Positions 54,013-62,361 of a stretch of 64,000 nt of DNA are shown here, piece after piece. The stretch spans positions 1,364,001 to 1,428,000 of the forward strand of contig NZ_UAQZ01000001.1 of NCBI RefSeq assembly GCF_900446215.1, written 5' to 3'. The notes beneath the pieces were generated by a model. It worked only from the letters and a program-made list of their open reading frames with translations. It ran no database searches and was not told the origin of the DNA. The translations under genes and the position numbers were made by a program. Positions within the stretch are counted from its first letter, which is position 1, and each line of letters starts with the position of its first letter. This DNA is from Burkholderia cenocepacia. Its GTDB lineage: Bacteria > Pseudomonadota > Gammaproteobacteria > Burkholderiales > Burkholderiaceae.

Positions 54013-54121
54013 TTTGGGTGGCGGCATGCATCATCTCTGTGTCGTCTTGGTGGGCTTCGCTGTCACACGCCTGGCGAGGGCTGGGTGGGTTGGGCGGTCA
54101 TTGAACACGGGATTTGGAGTA

Positions 54122-54996
54122 ATGGCGACGATCTTAAACATTCTTAGTTACGTTAGCGTGCTTACGCTTGTGGCATTGGGCCTTGCGATCGTGTTCGGCC
54201 TGATGGATATCGTGAACCTCGCGCATGCCGAGTGGGTGACGATGGGGGCTTATACATTGGCGGTTGCGCAGTCCGTGGGAGGTCAACACGCATTCTGGGC
54301 TGCGTTGCTCGCCGCGCCGATTGTCGGCGCGGGTCTCGGGTGGTGTCTTGAGCGCTTCGTCATCAGACTGCTCTATGCCCGTCCACTGGATACGCTACTG
54401 GCGACCTACGCGGTCAGTCTGATCGTTCAGAAGGCGATTGAGCTCGTCTTCGGTACTCAGCCGACGCTGGTCTATGCGCCGTTCAATGCAACCGTTGAAG
54501 TGCCGGGCGGCAGCTATCCTGCTTATCGGATGTTCGTGATCGGTGTGGCACTGGCTGTTACCGCTGGATGCTGGGTGCTGTTCACCCGTACGCGTTTTGG
54601 TACGAAGCTGCGCGCGGTCATCCAACATCCGGCGATGGCTGAGGCTGTCGGTATCAATACCAGAAGGCTGAATCGGGTGGCCTTTTGTGGTGGCGCCGCA
54701 CTCGCTTCGCTCGCCGGTGTTCTGGTGGCGCCCATGGTGTCGGTGGAGTCCCATCTCGGGATGTCCTATCTTGCCAAGGCGTTCTTCGTGATCGTGCTGG
54801 GTGGGATCGGCTCGGTGGCCGGCAGCATACTCGGCAGCGCGTTTGTCGGCACGATCGAGACCTTGCTGGCTATCGCGTTGATCCGTCGCTCGCGTCGGCG
54901 ATCGTTCTGATTGTATCCATTGTCCTGATTCGTTTCCGGCCGCAGGGTCTGCTCCCCGGCTTTAGTGCGGCGCATCAGCTTCTCGGAAAGGGGTAA
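54122..54996 (+). pseudogene. Branched-chain-type ABC permease (LivH/UrtB-like), frameshifted
   Basis: The ATG at 54122 is preceded by TTGGAGTA. The frame encodes a polytopic permease with VFGLMDIVNLAHAEWVTMGA and YLAKAFFVIVLGGIGSVAGS, as in LivH/UrtB. At about 54877-54880 the frame is lost: the original frame ends RRSRRRSF at 54910, whereas the frame one base back reads DPSLASAIVLIVSIVLIRFR and PQGLL, the expected C-terminus, and stops at 54996. One missing base explains this. The last membrane helix is lost unless this is a sequencing error or a programmed shift. The longer start at 54014 is unlikely. Confidence 0.8.
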
Positions 54997-55000
54997 GGAA

Positions 55001-56074
55001 ATGTTCGATCGTCATTTTTCTCGTGCGCGGACTTGGTTGTCACAACCCGCCTTGAGCGGCAGTGATGTGTCTCCGGTTATGACGGGTTTTGCGATCGTTG
55101 TGGCCGGCGCGATTCTGCCGCTTGTCGTTGGGGCGTATGAACTCACCGTGATACGCGATGCACTCGTATTGGCGATATTGGCGCTCAGTTATGACCTGCT
55201 GTGGGGGCGTGCCGGTGTACTGACGCTGGGTCACACGACCTTCTTCGGCATTGGAGCATACGGCTTCGCCGTGACTACGGTCCAGTTTGGGCAGACGCCG
55301 TTAGTCGGATTTCTCGCTGGCCTTGCCTGTGCTGCGGTCGCAGCTGCCGTTCTCGGTTACTTCTTGCTGTATGCAGGGGTGAGGCTGCATTTCTTTGCCA
55401 TTCTCAGTATGGCGGTGCTGATTATCGCGCAGCAGCTTGCAACGAGCTGGCAGTCGGTAACAGGCGGAGACACGGGCTTGCTCGGTATTCCGGGGCTGTC
55501 CTTCCAGCTTGCGGGGCACACACTCGATTTGAGCGGCCCAGTCGCGTCCTGGTATGCCGTCGCGACAATCCTCGTTGCGCTGCTTGGAGTGGTGTGGCTG
55601 CTTTGTCGCAGCCGATACGGGAAGGTGCTCGCGGCGATCTCGACGAACGAATGGCGCGCGCTGGCGTGCGGATATCACACATCCTGGCATCTCCTGTTGA
55701 TGTTTACGGCCTCGGCGGTGTTGGCCGCGGTGGCGGGTTGCTTGATGGCAGCAACCGCGGGCGTTGTTGCGCCCGATGTGTTTTCGCCGGTATTGGCCAC
55801 CGAAGTCATCCTCTGGGTTGCCATAGGCGGACGTGGCTCATTGGGCGGTCCCGTGCTCGCCGCTGTCGGCCTGACGCTACTCAAGCATGGTGCGTCCAGT
55901 CTGAGCACACAGTGGTGGCCGCTTATTCTCGGCGCAGTTTTTCTCGCGTGCGTGCTTTGCCTGCCGAACGGTGTGCGTCTGGGGGGCATGCTCAAGGGAC
56001 TGCGCCAATTCACTGGAATATCGCTCAAACGCATGCCGCGCTCTTGTGCGCAGCGCGTTGAAGGAGGGTCGTGA
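55001..56074 (+). CDS. Branched-chain-type ABC permease (LivM/UrtC-like)
   Basis: The 357-residue polytopic protein has DALVLAILALSYDLLWGRAG, VLTLGHTTFFGIGAYGFAV and VLATEVILWVAIGGRGSLGG, the LivM family signatures. It starts 4 bases after the end of the first permease, with GGGGTAAGGAA upstream. It forms the second half of the membrane channel for an amino-acid- or amide-type importer. Its stop overlaps the start of the ATPase gene. Confidence 0.9.
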   Translation: MFDRHFSRARTWLSQPALSGSDVSPVMTGFAIVVAGAILPLVVGAYELTVIRDALVLAILALSYDLLWGRAGVLTLGHTTFFGIGAYGFAVTTVQFGQTPLVGFLAGLACAAVAAAVLGYFLLYAGVRLHFFAILSMAVLIIAQQLATSWQSVTGGDTGLLGIPGLSFQLAGHTLDLSGPVASWYAVATILVALLGVVWLLCRSRYGKVLAAISTNEWRALACGYHTSWHLLLMFTASAVLAAVAGCLMAATAGVVAPDVFSPVLATEVILWVAIGGRGSLGGPVLAAVGLTLLKHGASSLSTQWWPLILGAVFLACVLCLPNGVRLGGMLKGLRQFTGISLKRMPRSCAQRVEGGS

Positions 56075-56808
56075 TGAACGCGCCGATCATCAAAGGTGTT
56101 GGACTGTACCGTGCATTCGGTGGCATTAACGCGATCGCGGGCGTTGACGTAGAAATTGGCGCGAGAGACTTGCTTTGCGTCATCGGCCCGAACGGCGCTG
56201 GAAAAAGCACGCTGGTTGGGCTGATGTCGGGCGCGATTGTGCCTGGGGCCGGCGAGCTGTATCTGGCGGGCGAGCGAATGACTGGTCGACCGATGTATCA
56301 ATACTGCAGGCGTGGCGTCGTACGGAAATTCCAGGGAACGAATGTCTTCCAGACGATGAGCGTACGCGAGAACCTCGAAGTGGCCGCGCTCGGTGTGTCG
56401 AATCGACAGGCGTTTTCGATGCGGGACCTCGATGGCGTTCTCGAGCAAATCGGCCTTGCCGCGCAAGCCGACATGCTGGCGATGCATCTGCCACACGGCG
56501 AGCGCCAGTGGTTGGAAATCGGCATGGCGATGATGTGTCGCCCCGCATTGTTGCTGCTCGACGAGCCCGCTGCGGGTTTATCCGCCACTGATGCTCAGCG
56601 GCTTGTGCATCTCATCCACCGCCTGCGTGAGCAGTGTGCGGTACTTGCCATCGAACATGACCTGCATTTCGTGCAGTCGCTTGATTGCGAGACGTGGGTT
56701 ATGCACCGCGGTCAAATCGTTCGCCAAGGGCGCTACGACGACATCGCGAAGGACGAGGAAGTCCGACGCATTTATCTGGGGCAGGGGGCAAGTCATGCTG
56801 CACATTGA
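56074..56808 (+). CDS. ABC transporter ATPase (LivG/UrtD-like)
   Basis: The 244-residue nucleotide-binding protein has Walker A GPNGAGKST, Walker B LLLLDEPAAGLS and the switch His in AIEHDLHFV. The usual LSGG signature is altered: the corresponding position reads LPHGERQWLEIGMAM, where HGE replaces YGQ/SGG-type residues of this subfamily. The ATG at 56074 overlaps the permease stop and has AAGGAGGG upstream. It powers uptake with the LivF-like partner. Confidence 0.92.
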   Translation: MNAPIIKGVGLYRAFGGINAIAGVDVEIGARDLLCVIGPNGAGKSTLVGLMSGAIVPGAGELYLAGERMTGRPMYQYCRRGVVRKFQGTNVFQTMSVRENLEVAALGVSNRQAFSMRDLDGVLEQIGLAAQADMLAMHLPHGERQWLEIGMAMMCRPALLLLDEPAAGLSATDAQRLVHLIHRLREQCAVLAIEHDLHFVQSLDCETWVMHRGQIVRQGRYDDIAKDEEVRRIYLGQGASHAAH

Positions 56809-57550
56809 AAATCTGTCGGCTGGATACGGCGACATTGCTGTCTTGCACCAGATCACGCTTGCCGTTCAGCCCAACGAAGTGGTCGGAGTGCTCGGATGCA
56901 ATGGAGCGGGAAAAACGACGCTTGTGAAGGCGATCATGGGCTTTTTGCCGCACGTGAGCGGCGAGGTTCGCTTTGGCGAGCACGTCGTCAACGGCATGCG
57001 CGCGCATGAAATCGCTCGACTGGGCATCGGGTTGGTGCCGCAGGGGCGATGGATTTTTCCGAAGCTCACGGTGCGCGAGAACCTCATGATGGGAACCGCA
57101 GCGGCTGGCGACGCCGAGATTCTGGATGAGCTGTTCGAGTATTTCCCGGTATTGAAAACCCGGCTGTCGCAACATGGCGGGACGTTGTCGGGCGGCGAGC
57201 AACAGGTACTGGCTATCGCGCGTGCCTTGTGTGGTCGACCGAAACTGTTGTTGCTGGACGAGCCTTCTGACGGCGTGCAACCCAATCTTGTCGAGCTGAT
57301 CGGCGATGTGATCCCGGTGCTGTGCCGTCGTTCGAAGCTGGCGGTGCTGCTTGTCGAACAGAATCTTGACCTCGTCTTGCGCTGCGCGCAGCGATGCATT
57401 GTGCTCAAGAACGGGCGGCTCGCCCATGCGGGAAAAATCGAGCCGCACCGCGGAACGGACAGCGCGCACCCGTTGGCCCAATTCTTGTCACCTGCTGCTG
57501 AACGAACGGCTGATTCGCAAGCGGCGTTTGTTGAAAGAGAACCTACATGA
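56795..57550 (+). CDS. ABC transporter ATPase (LivF/UrtE-like)
   Basis: The 251-residue protein starts MLHIENLSAGYGDIAVLHQI, 14 bases inside the end of the LivG-like gene. It has Walker A GCNGAGKTT, signature LSGGEQQVLAIARAL and Walker B LLLLDEPSDGVQP, with VEQNLDLVL at the switch. The ...DGVQPN form after Walker B is a frequent feature of urea/amide-type LivF proteins. Its stop overlaps the next start (ATGA). Confidence 0.92.
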   Translation: MLHIENLSAGYGDIAVLHQITLAVQPNEVVGVLGCNGAGKTTLVKAIMGFLPHVSGEVRFGEHVVNGMRAHEIARLGIGLVPQGRWIFPKLTVRENLMMGTAAAGDAEILDELFEYFPVLKTRLSQHGGTLSGGEQQVLAIARALCGRPKLLLLDEPSDGVQPNLVELIGDVIPVLCRRSKLAVLLVEQNLDLVLRCAQRCIVLKNGRLAHAGKIEPHRGTDSAHPLAQFLSPAAERTADSQAAFVEREPT

Positions 57551-58725
57551 ATCGACGTGACTTTTCGCGATCTGCCCTTTGGGGCGCGCTTGGGGTGTTC
57601 AGCGCCGCCGTTTGTCCGAATCTTGTCCGAGCAGCAGCGCCGATCAAGATCGGATTGCTTGCGCCGTTGAGCGGTCCACTCACCCGGGTCGGGGAAACCA
57701 ATCGGCACTGTGCGATGCTCGCCATTGAGGAAATCAACGCTGCTGGCGGACTGCTTGGGCGACCGCTCGAACTGGCCGTCGAAGATACGCAGATGTCGAC
57801 GGCAGTGACGCTCGAGAAGGCCAGGCAGCTATTGATGCGTGACGAAGTGGCGATGCTCACAGGCATGGTGCTGCCGTCCGAGCGCGAGGCGGCGCTGCAG
57901 GCCGCTAAGACGGCCGCGCGTCTTGTCGTCTATCCGAATTTCGACGAGGGTCGCTGTGATCCGCTGTTGTTAAGTACCGGTCTGAGTGTTGCTCAGCGGG
58001 TTGAACCGCTCATTACGTGGCTCATGCGTGGTGGTGGAAAGAGTGTCAGCGCGGTCGTCTCGGACGTCGGCAGCAACCGCAAGGTGCTGGTGCCCGCGCT
58101 GGAGGCGGCCGTATCTCGCCACGGTGGCCGCTTGTTGAACGTGTACTGGTTGCCGTTCGGCACGCGCGATTACGGTGCCGTGCTTCAACGAATTGCGGCA
58201 CAGCAGCCGCAACTGGTATGGCACAGCATCGGCGATGATCCGGTCACGTTTGTCAAACAGTATCGGTCATTTGCGATGAGGCCACAGTTGGTCACGGACA
58301 TCGCGCACGAATCGCTATCGATTGCAACTGCGGGCGCATCAACGGGCGCCATCGGTGTGTCATCGTACTTTATGAGCATCGATAGTACTGAAAATCATCG
58401 CTTTCTTGCGCGCTACACCGCGCGCGTGGCCGACACCCGTGCGCTGCGGTTAGGCCCCTATGCGGTGATGCTGCCTCACGGGGAATGCACGTACGCGGGC
58501 ATTCGACTCTTTGCGCAGGCCGCACAAGACGCTGGCAGCGTCGAGGTCATGCATGTCAAGACGGCATTGTCGGGCATTTCGCTGAATTTGCCGCGCGGTA
58601 AGACGGGCGTGAGCCGAGCGGGCGATCACGTCACATGCATGACGCGCATCGCTCAGGCGCAGGCGGATAACAGCTTTGCGCTTTTGGATTCAGTCGGACC
58701 GATTTTGCCGACCTGTCAGGGATAA
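57547..58725 (+). CDS. Periplasmic substrate-binding protein (AmiC/UrtA-like)
   Basis: The 392-residue protein has an N-terminal signal of twin-arginine appearance (MNRRDFSRSALWGALGVFSA) and the Leu/Ile/Val-binding fold (IKIGLLAPLSGPLTRVGETN, INAAGGLLGRPLELAVEDTQ). GIGVSSYFMSIDSTENHRFL-like features place it nearer to the short-chain amide (AmiC) and urea (UrtA) binders than to LivJ. It provides specificity for the ABC importer. The adjoining amidase suggests an amide substrate (inference). Confidence 0.9.
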   Translation: MNRRDFSRSALWGALGVFSAAVCPNLVRAAAPIKIGLLAPLSGPLTRVGETNRHCAMLAIEEINAAGGLLGRPLELAVEDTQMSTAVTLEKARQLLMRDEVAMLTGMVLPSEREAALQAAKTAARLVVYPNFDEGRCDPLLLSTGLSVAQRVEPLITWLMRGGGKSVSAVVSDVGSNRKVLVPALEAAVSRHGGRLLNVYWLPFGTRDYGAVLQRIAAQQPQLVWHSIGDDPVTFVKQYRSFAMRPQLVTDIAHESLSIATAGASTGAIGVSSYFMSIDSTENHRFLARYTARVADTRALRLGPYAVMLPHGECTYAGIRLFAQAAQDAGSVEVMHVKTALSGISLNLPRGKTGVSRAGDHVTCMTRIAQAQADNSFALLDSVGPILPTCQG

Positions 58726-58777
58726 AGCGGTCACGACATCCCGTCATTAATTTGTCTATATCACTAAGGAGTGCGAT

Positions 58778-60193
58778 ATGAATGATATATCCATGATGAG
58801 CGCAGAGACGTTGCTTGTCGAGTATCGACGTCATGCACTGTCGCCGCGTGAGTGTATGGAGGCAGTGCTGGAGCGCATCCAGCAGTTTGATCCGCTCGTG
58901 AATTGCATGTGCAGCTTCCATGCAGATATGGCGCTGCAGGCAGCGCGCGAATCGGAGCAGCGCTGGATGCGCGGTGAGCCGCTCGGGCTACTCGATGGCG
59001 TGCCAGTATCGGTCAAGGATCTCATCGATGTACAAGGATTTCCGACGCGGTATGGCTCATTGACGAGCCCGGACACCCTGCAACGTAGCGATGCGCCTGC
59101 GGTTTCGCGCCTGCGCCGTGCCGGAGCATTGTTGTTCGGAAAAACGACGACATCGGAATACGGCAACAAGATTGTGACGGATTCCCCGCTCACCGGCATT
59201 ACCCGCAATCCTTGGGATCGGCGCGTGACGCCGGGTGGCAGCAGCGGCGGCTCGTCAGTTGCGGTCGCGCTTGGCATGGGTGCGTTGTCGCTGGCCACCG
59301 ACGGCGGCGGGTCGATTCGTGTGCCGGCGTGCTGGAGCGGCGTCGTAGGTTTTAAGCCAACGTTCGATCTCGTGCCGACCGGCGTAGCCGGCTCCTGGAC
59401 CCGACTGTCCACGCTCGGGCCAATTGCGCGCAATGTGCGTGACACCGCGTTGATGCTCAGCGTTGCATCGGGAGCGCACGATCCTTTGCAGTCAGAGTCA
59501 GATCGCCCGGTGGACTATCGCATTGGACTGGAGCATGGTGTCGCCGGGCTGCGCGTGGCGTATTGCCCTGGCATTGCGGGCGTGACGGTTGATCCCATGG
59601 TCGCTGCGAGTGTCGCGCAGGCCGCGGATGTATTCGAGGCCTTGGGTGCGCACGTCGAGCAAGTCGATGTGAAGCCGCTGGCCAATTATCTGGACAGTCG
59701 CATGCACGCGATTCAGTGGTCGGTGTTCTTTGCGCAACGTGCATGCGCGATGAGCGAGGCGCAACGTGCACAGCTCGACTCGGACGTACAGGTCCTTGTG
59801 GAGGCCGGTCTGCAAGTCACCGCGCCAGAACTTGCCGGTGCGTTGCGTGCACGTCATCTGCTGGGTGTCGAGATGGCTGCGTTCTTCGAGTGCTACGACT
59901 TGCTCGTGACACCGGTGTTTCACTGCGGCCCACTGCCGGTGCCCGGGTTGCCGAAGACACTGCTGACGGCACCTCAGCAGACATCGTGGTGCAACCAGAC
60001 CGGGCTGCCTGCCGCGAGCGTGCCGTGCGGCCTGCCCGGTGGTTTGCCCACGGGCGTGCAGATCGTTGGGCGCCTGCACGCGGATGCACTCGTACTGCGT
60101 GCCGCACGGGCCTACGAGTTGGCGCGCGGCGCGTTTCCCACGGCGCCCCTGTTACAGGGCGAGCACGCAGTGGCCACGGAGGTAACCCCGTGA
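58778..60193 (+). CDS. Amidase (amidase signature family)
   Basis: The 471-residue enzyme has the catalytic triad of the family: Lys80 in GVPVSVKDLIDVQGFPT, cis-Ser155 in TPGGSSGGSSVAVALG, and nucleophile Ser179 in ATDGGGSIRVPA. A ribosome site AAGGAGTGCGAT precedes the ATG. It hydrolyses an amide to acid and ammonia in the cytoplasm. It follows an importer and precedes an AA_synth-family gene whose GTG start overlaps its stop, so these work in one catabolic unit. Exact substrate unknown. Confidence 0.94.
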   Translation: MNDISMMSAETLLVEYRRHALSPRECMEAVLERIQQFDPLVNCMCSFHADMALQAARESEQRWMRGEPLGLLDGVPVSVKDLIDVQGFPTRYGSLTSPDTLQRSDAPAVSRLRRAGALLFGKTTTSEYGNKIVTDSPLTGITRNPWDRRVTPGGSSGGSSVAVALGMGALSLATDGGGSIRVPACWSGVVGFKPTFDLVPTGVAGSWTRLSTLGPIARNVRDTALMLSVASGAHDPLQSESDRPVDYRIGLEHGVAGLRVAYCPGIAGVTVDPMVAASVAQAADVFEALGAHVEQVDVKPLANYLDSRMHAIQWSVFFAQRACAMSEAQRAQLDSDVQVLVEAGLQVTAPELAGALRARHLLGVEMAAFFECYDLLVTPVFHCGPLPVPGLPKTLLTAPQQTSWCNQTGLPAASVPCGLPGGLPTGVQIVGRLHADALVLRAARAYELARGAFPTAPLLQGEHAVATEVTP

Positions 60194-60735
60194 GCGTTCA
60201 AGTCGCAAAGATCGTGGTGCATCTGGTTGAGCGGCGCGCCGAGTTGAACACCGCGATCTATCCACCCCACCGCCAGGCCATTGCAGCTGCTGTCCTGTCA
60301 CGGCAGATCTGGCGATTAGATGATCCTCTTGAGCCTCTGTACGAGCTCGGTGCGGAGCTGGGGACGTCGCTGACCGAGCACGCCCGATGTGCACTGGGTG
60401 TGCAACGCGGGGCCATTCAAGTGTACGGCAAGGCCGCCTTGGTGGGCACGGCCGTGCCGCTCGAGTGTGCGGCCGCGCTGTTACATCCACGAATGGGCAA
60501 GGCGATACGTGCCTGTCTACCGGGGACTACATCGCTCATTCCGTCGGTCACAAAGCGAGGCGCCGCGGGTGCGTGCCTGGACATCCCGCTGCATGGCGCG
60601 GTTGACATGTGGAACTTCGATCACTTCGATACTGCATCGCTGATTGTGCCGGATTCTCCTGCGCCAGATGAACTCGTGGTGGCCATCGCATTGGCCGAGC
60701 ACGGTCGGCCGCTCGCGCGCGTCGTGTCCGCGTAG
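60190..60735 (+). CDS. AA_synth-family protein
   Basis: The 181-residue protein starts with GTG overlapping the amidase stop (GTGA). It carries AIQVYGKAALVGTAVPLECA, ALLHPRMGKAIRACLPGTTS and LIPSVTKRGAAGACLDIPLH, the signature of the amino acid synthesis (AA_synth) family, whose biochemical role is poorly defined. In other genomes such genes also lie beside amidases and ABC importers. Here it is the third enzyme-like component of the operon, before the porin. Confidence 0.85.
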   Translation: MSVQVAKIVVHLVERRAELNTAIYPPHRQAIAAAVLSRQIWRLDDPLEPLYELGAELGTSLTEHARCALGVQRGAIQVYGKAALVGTAVPLECAAALLHPRMGKAIRACLPGTTSLIPSVTKRGAAGACLDIPLHGAVDMWNFDHFDTASLIVPDSPAPDELVVAIALAEHGRPLARVVSA

Positions 60736-60787
60736 ACGCGTCGCCCCGGTTGCGCGCGATCGATTCAAACAACGAGGAGGAGAACCT

Positions 60788-61822
60788 ATGCGGAAGATAG
60801 TTTGGGGCTTGGCGCGCGCTTGCGCTGTTTCGGTTGGGATGTGGGGCATTCCGGGCGTCGTCCACGCCCACTCTTCGGTATCGCTTTACGGTTTGATCGA
60901 CGCCTTTGTTGGCGAAACGCATGCGCCAGGCGCGGCCGGTAGTGCCTGGCAGGTAGGCTCAGGCGGGATGACGACGTCATATTGGGGCGTGACGGGATCG
61001 GAGGATCTTGGCCACGGCATGAAAGCGGTGTTCACGCTGGAGGGATTTTTCAGAGTCAACGCTGGTCAGCTCGGCTCATTCAATGGCCAGTCGTTCTTCG
61101 GTCGCAATGCCTTTGTCGGACTGAGCGGACGCTTTGGGGAGGTGACGATCGGGCGCAATACGGCACCCCTGTTCGTCTCCACGTTGCTCTTCAATCCATT
61201 CGGTAACTCGTTCGCGTTTTCGCCGATGATCTCACACGGATACCTGGGCTCAGCCATGGGGGCGGCTTCCGTGCAAAGCGATACGGCGATCGACAGTTCG
61301 GTGTTGTATCAGACACCGGAGGTTGGAGGGCTTTCTGGAAGCCTACTCTATAGCAATGCGGGTGTGGCCGGCCACACCGGGCAGGCGAACTATAGTGCCA
61401 ATGTGCTTTACTTCGCCGGCGCGTTTTCGGCAACGGCCGCGGTGCAAAGTCTGCACACAGCTTCGCTTTTTCTGAATGGTGCAACGGCACAAACGGCATG
61501 GCTTGTCGGCGGTGCCTATCGGATCCACGCAACGAAGCTCATGTTCCAGTACGAGCGGGTGAGCAACAATAGCAACGTGACCGACGACACCGTGCAGGTG
61601 GGAGCAAGCGCGCGATTCGGAATGGGCAGTATGCTGCTGTCGTGGGCGGGCACGCGGCGGCGTCCTGTCACCGGTTCCGGCCTCCGGTGGTCGACGTTCG
61701 CGTTGGGCTACGATTACCCCCTCTCGAAACGCACAGACATTTATGCGGCATGGCGCTATGACACGGTTACGCATGCCTCATCAGGAAATGGCGTCGGAGC
61801 GGGCGTGCGGATGCGGTTTTGA
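60788..61822 (+). CDS. Gram-negative general porin (Burkholderia type)
   Basis: The 344-residue protein from the ATG at 60788 is preceded by GAGGAGGAGAACCT. A signal peptide ending VVHAHSS is followed by SVSLYGLIDAFVGETH, YWGVTGSEDLGHGMKAVFTL and RNAFVGLSGRFGEVTIGRNT, the Omp32/OmpC-like porin signatures, and it ends with Phe (GVRMRF). It forms a trimeric outer-membrane channel. Its place at the end of the amide-uptake operon suggests it admits the same substrate. Confidence 0.93.
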   Translation: MRKIVWGLARACAVSVGMWGIPGVVHAHSSVSLYGLIDAFVGETHAPGAAGSAWQVGSGGMTTSYWGVTGSEDLGHGMKAVFTLEGFFRVNAGQLGSFNGQSFFGRNAFVGLSGRFGEVTIGRNTAPLFVSTLLFNPFGNSFAFSPMISHGYLGSAMGAASVQSDTAIDSSVLYQTPEVGGLSGSLLYSNAGVAGHTGQANYSANVLYFAGAFSATAAVQSLHTASLFLNGATAQTAWLVGGAYRIHATKLMFQYERVSNNSNVTDDTVQVGASARFGMGSMLLSWAGTRRRPVTGSGLRWSTFALGYDYPLSKRTDIYAAWRYDTVTHASSGNGVGAGVRMRF

Positions 61823-61828
61823 TTTGCT

Positions 61829-62053
61829 ATGCAAACACGTCAAGTCGAAAGGCTGGTCGGTCCCGGGCGCCTCGCATGGATCGTTGCGACGGCCACCTCT
61901 GTCTGGAGCGACGAGGATGACGCACGTGAGTTCTTGTCGACCCCGCATCCGGACCTCGAACGGCGTACCCCGCTTGATCCTGCGCTTACGGAACTCGGCG
62001 CGCGGCGCGTTGAGGAGCTGGACTGGAAGCTCTTCTACGGGCTGTCAGCGTGA
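61829..62053 (+). pseudogene. Truncated RES-Xre (MbcA/ParS-type) antitoxin
   Basis: The 74-residue frame encodes only the toxin-binding C-terminal part: ATSVWSDEDDAREFLSTPHP, DLERRTPLDPALTELGARRV and EELDWKLFYGLSA. The N-terminal Xre DNA-binding domain is missing. Its stop overlaps the GTG of the downstream RES-like frame, as in functional pairs. Confidence 0.7.
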
Positions 62054-62238
62054 AATTGTTCCGCATCGCTGATACGCGGCACACGATTTGGAGCGGCACC
62101 GGCGCGATGTTGGTCGGTGGCCGCCGCTGGATTCCGATAGTGTCAACGCGAGACTGGCTGAACAATTTTGCCGTAGGTTTAGTGCCGCGCAATTGCGATA
62201 AGGTATTCCGAAGAAGGCATTCGAGAGACGGCGTCTAG
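62050..62238 (+). pseudogene. Truncated RES-domain toxin
   Basis: From the GTG at 62050 the frame reads KLFRIADTRHTIWSGTGAML and VGGRRWIP, the beginning of a RES domain (normally continuing GGRWNSPG...). An altered stretch after GGR breaks the motif and the frame ends after about 60 residues, whereas RES toxins have about 150 or more. It is a dead remnant of a toxin that would degrade NAD in the intact family. Confidence 0.7.
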
Positions 62239-62284
62239 CGAAATGAAGGGGAACATATTGAGGGCTATATTACCCTTCATTTCG
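62239..62284. repeat. 12-bp inverted repeat after the toxin remnant
   Basis: CGAAATGAAGGG (62239-62250) and CCCTTCATTTCG (62273-62284) are perfect arms with a 22-base spacer. It could be a transcription terminator-like hairpin or the trace of a mobile element end. Confidence 0.6.
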
Positions 62285-62361
62285 TGACATCGAGCGAACG
62301 CCGCAGGCTTGTGGCGCTCCGCGCAACTAAAGTTGTGTCTAAGTTTCAACTAACGATGTGT

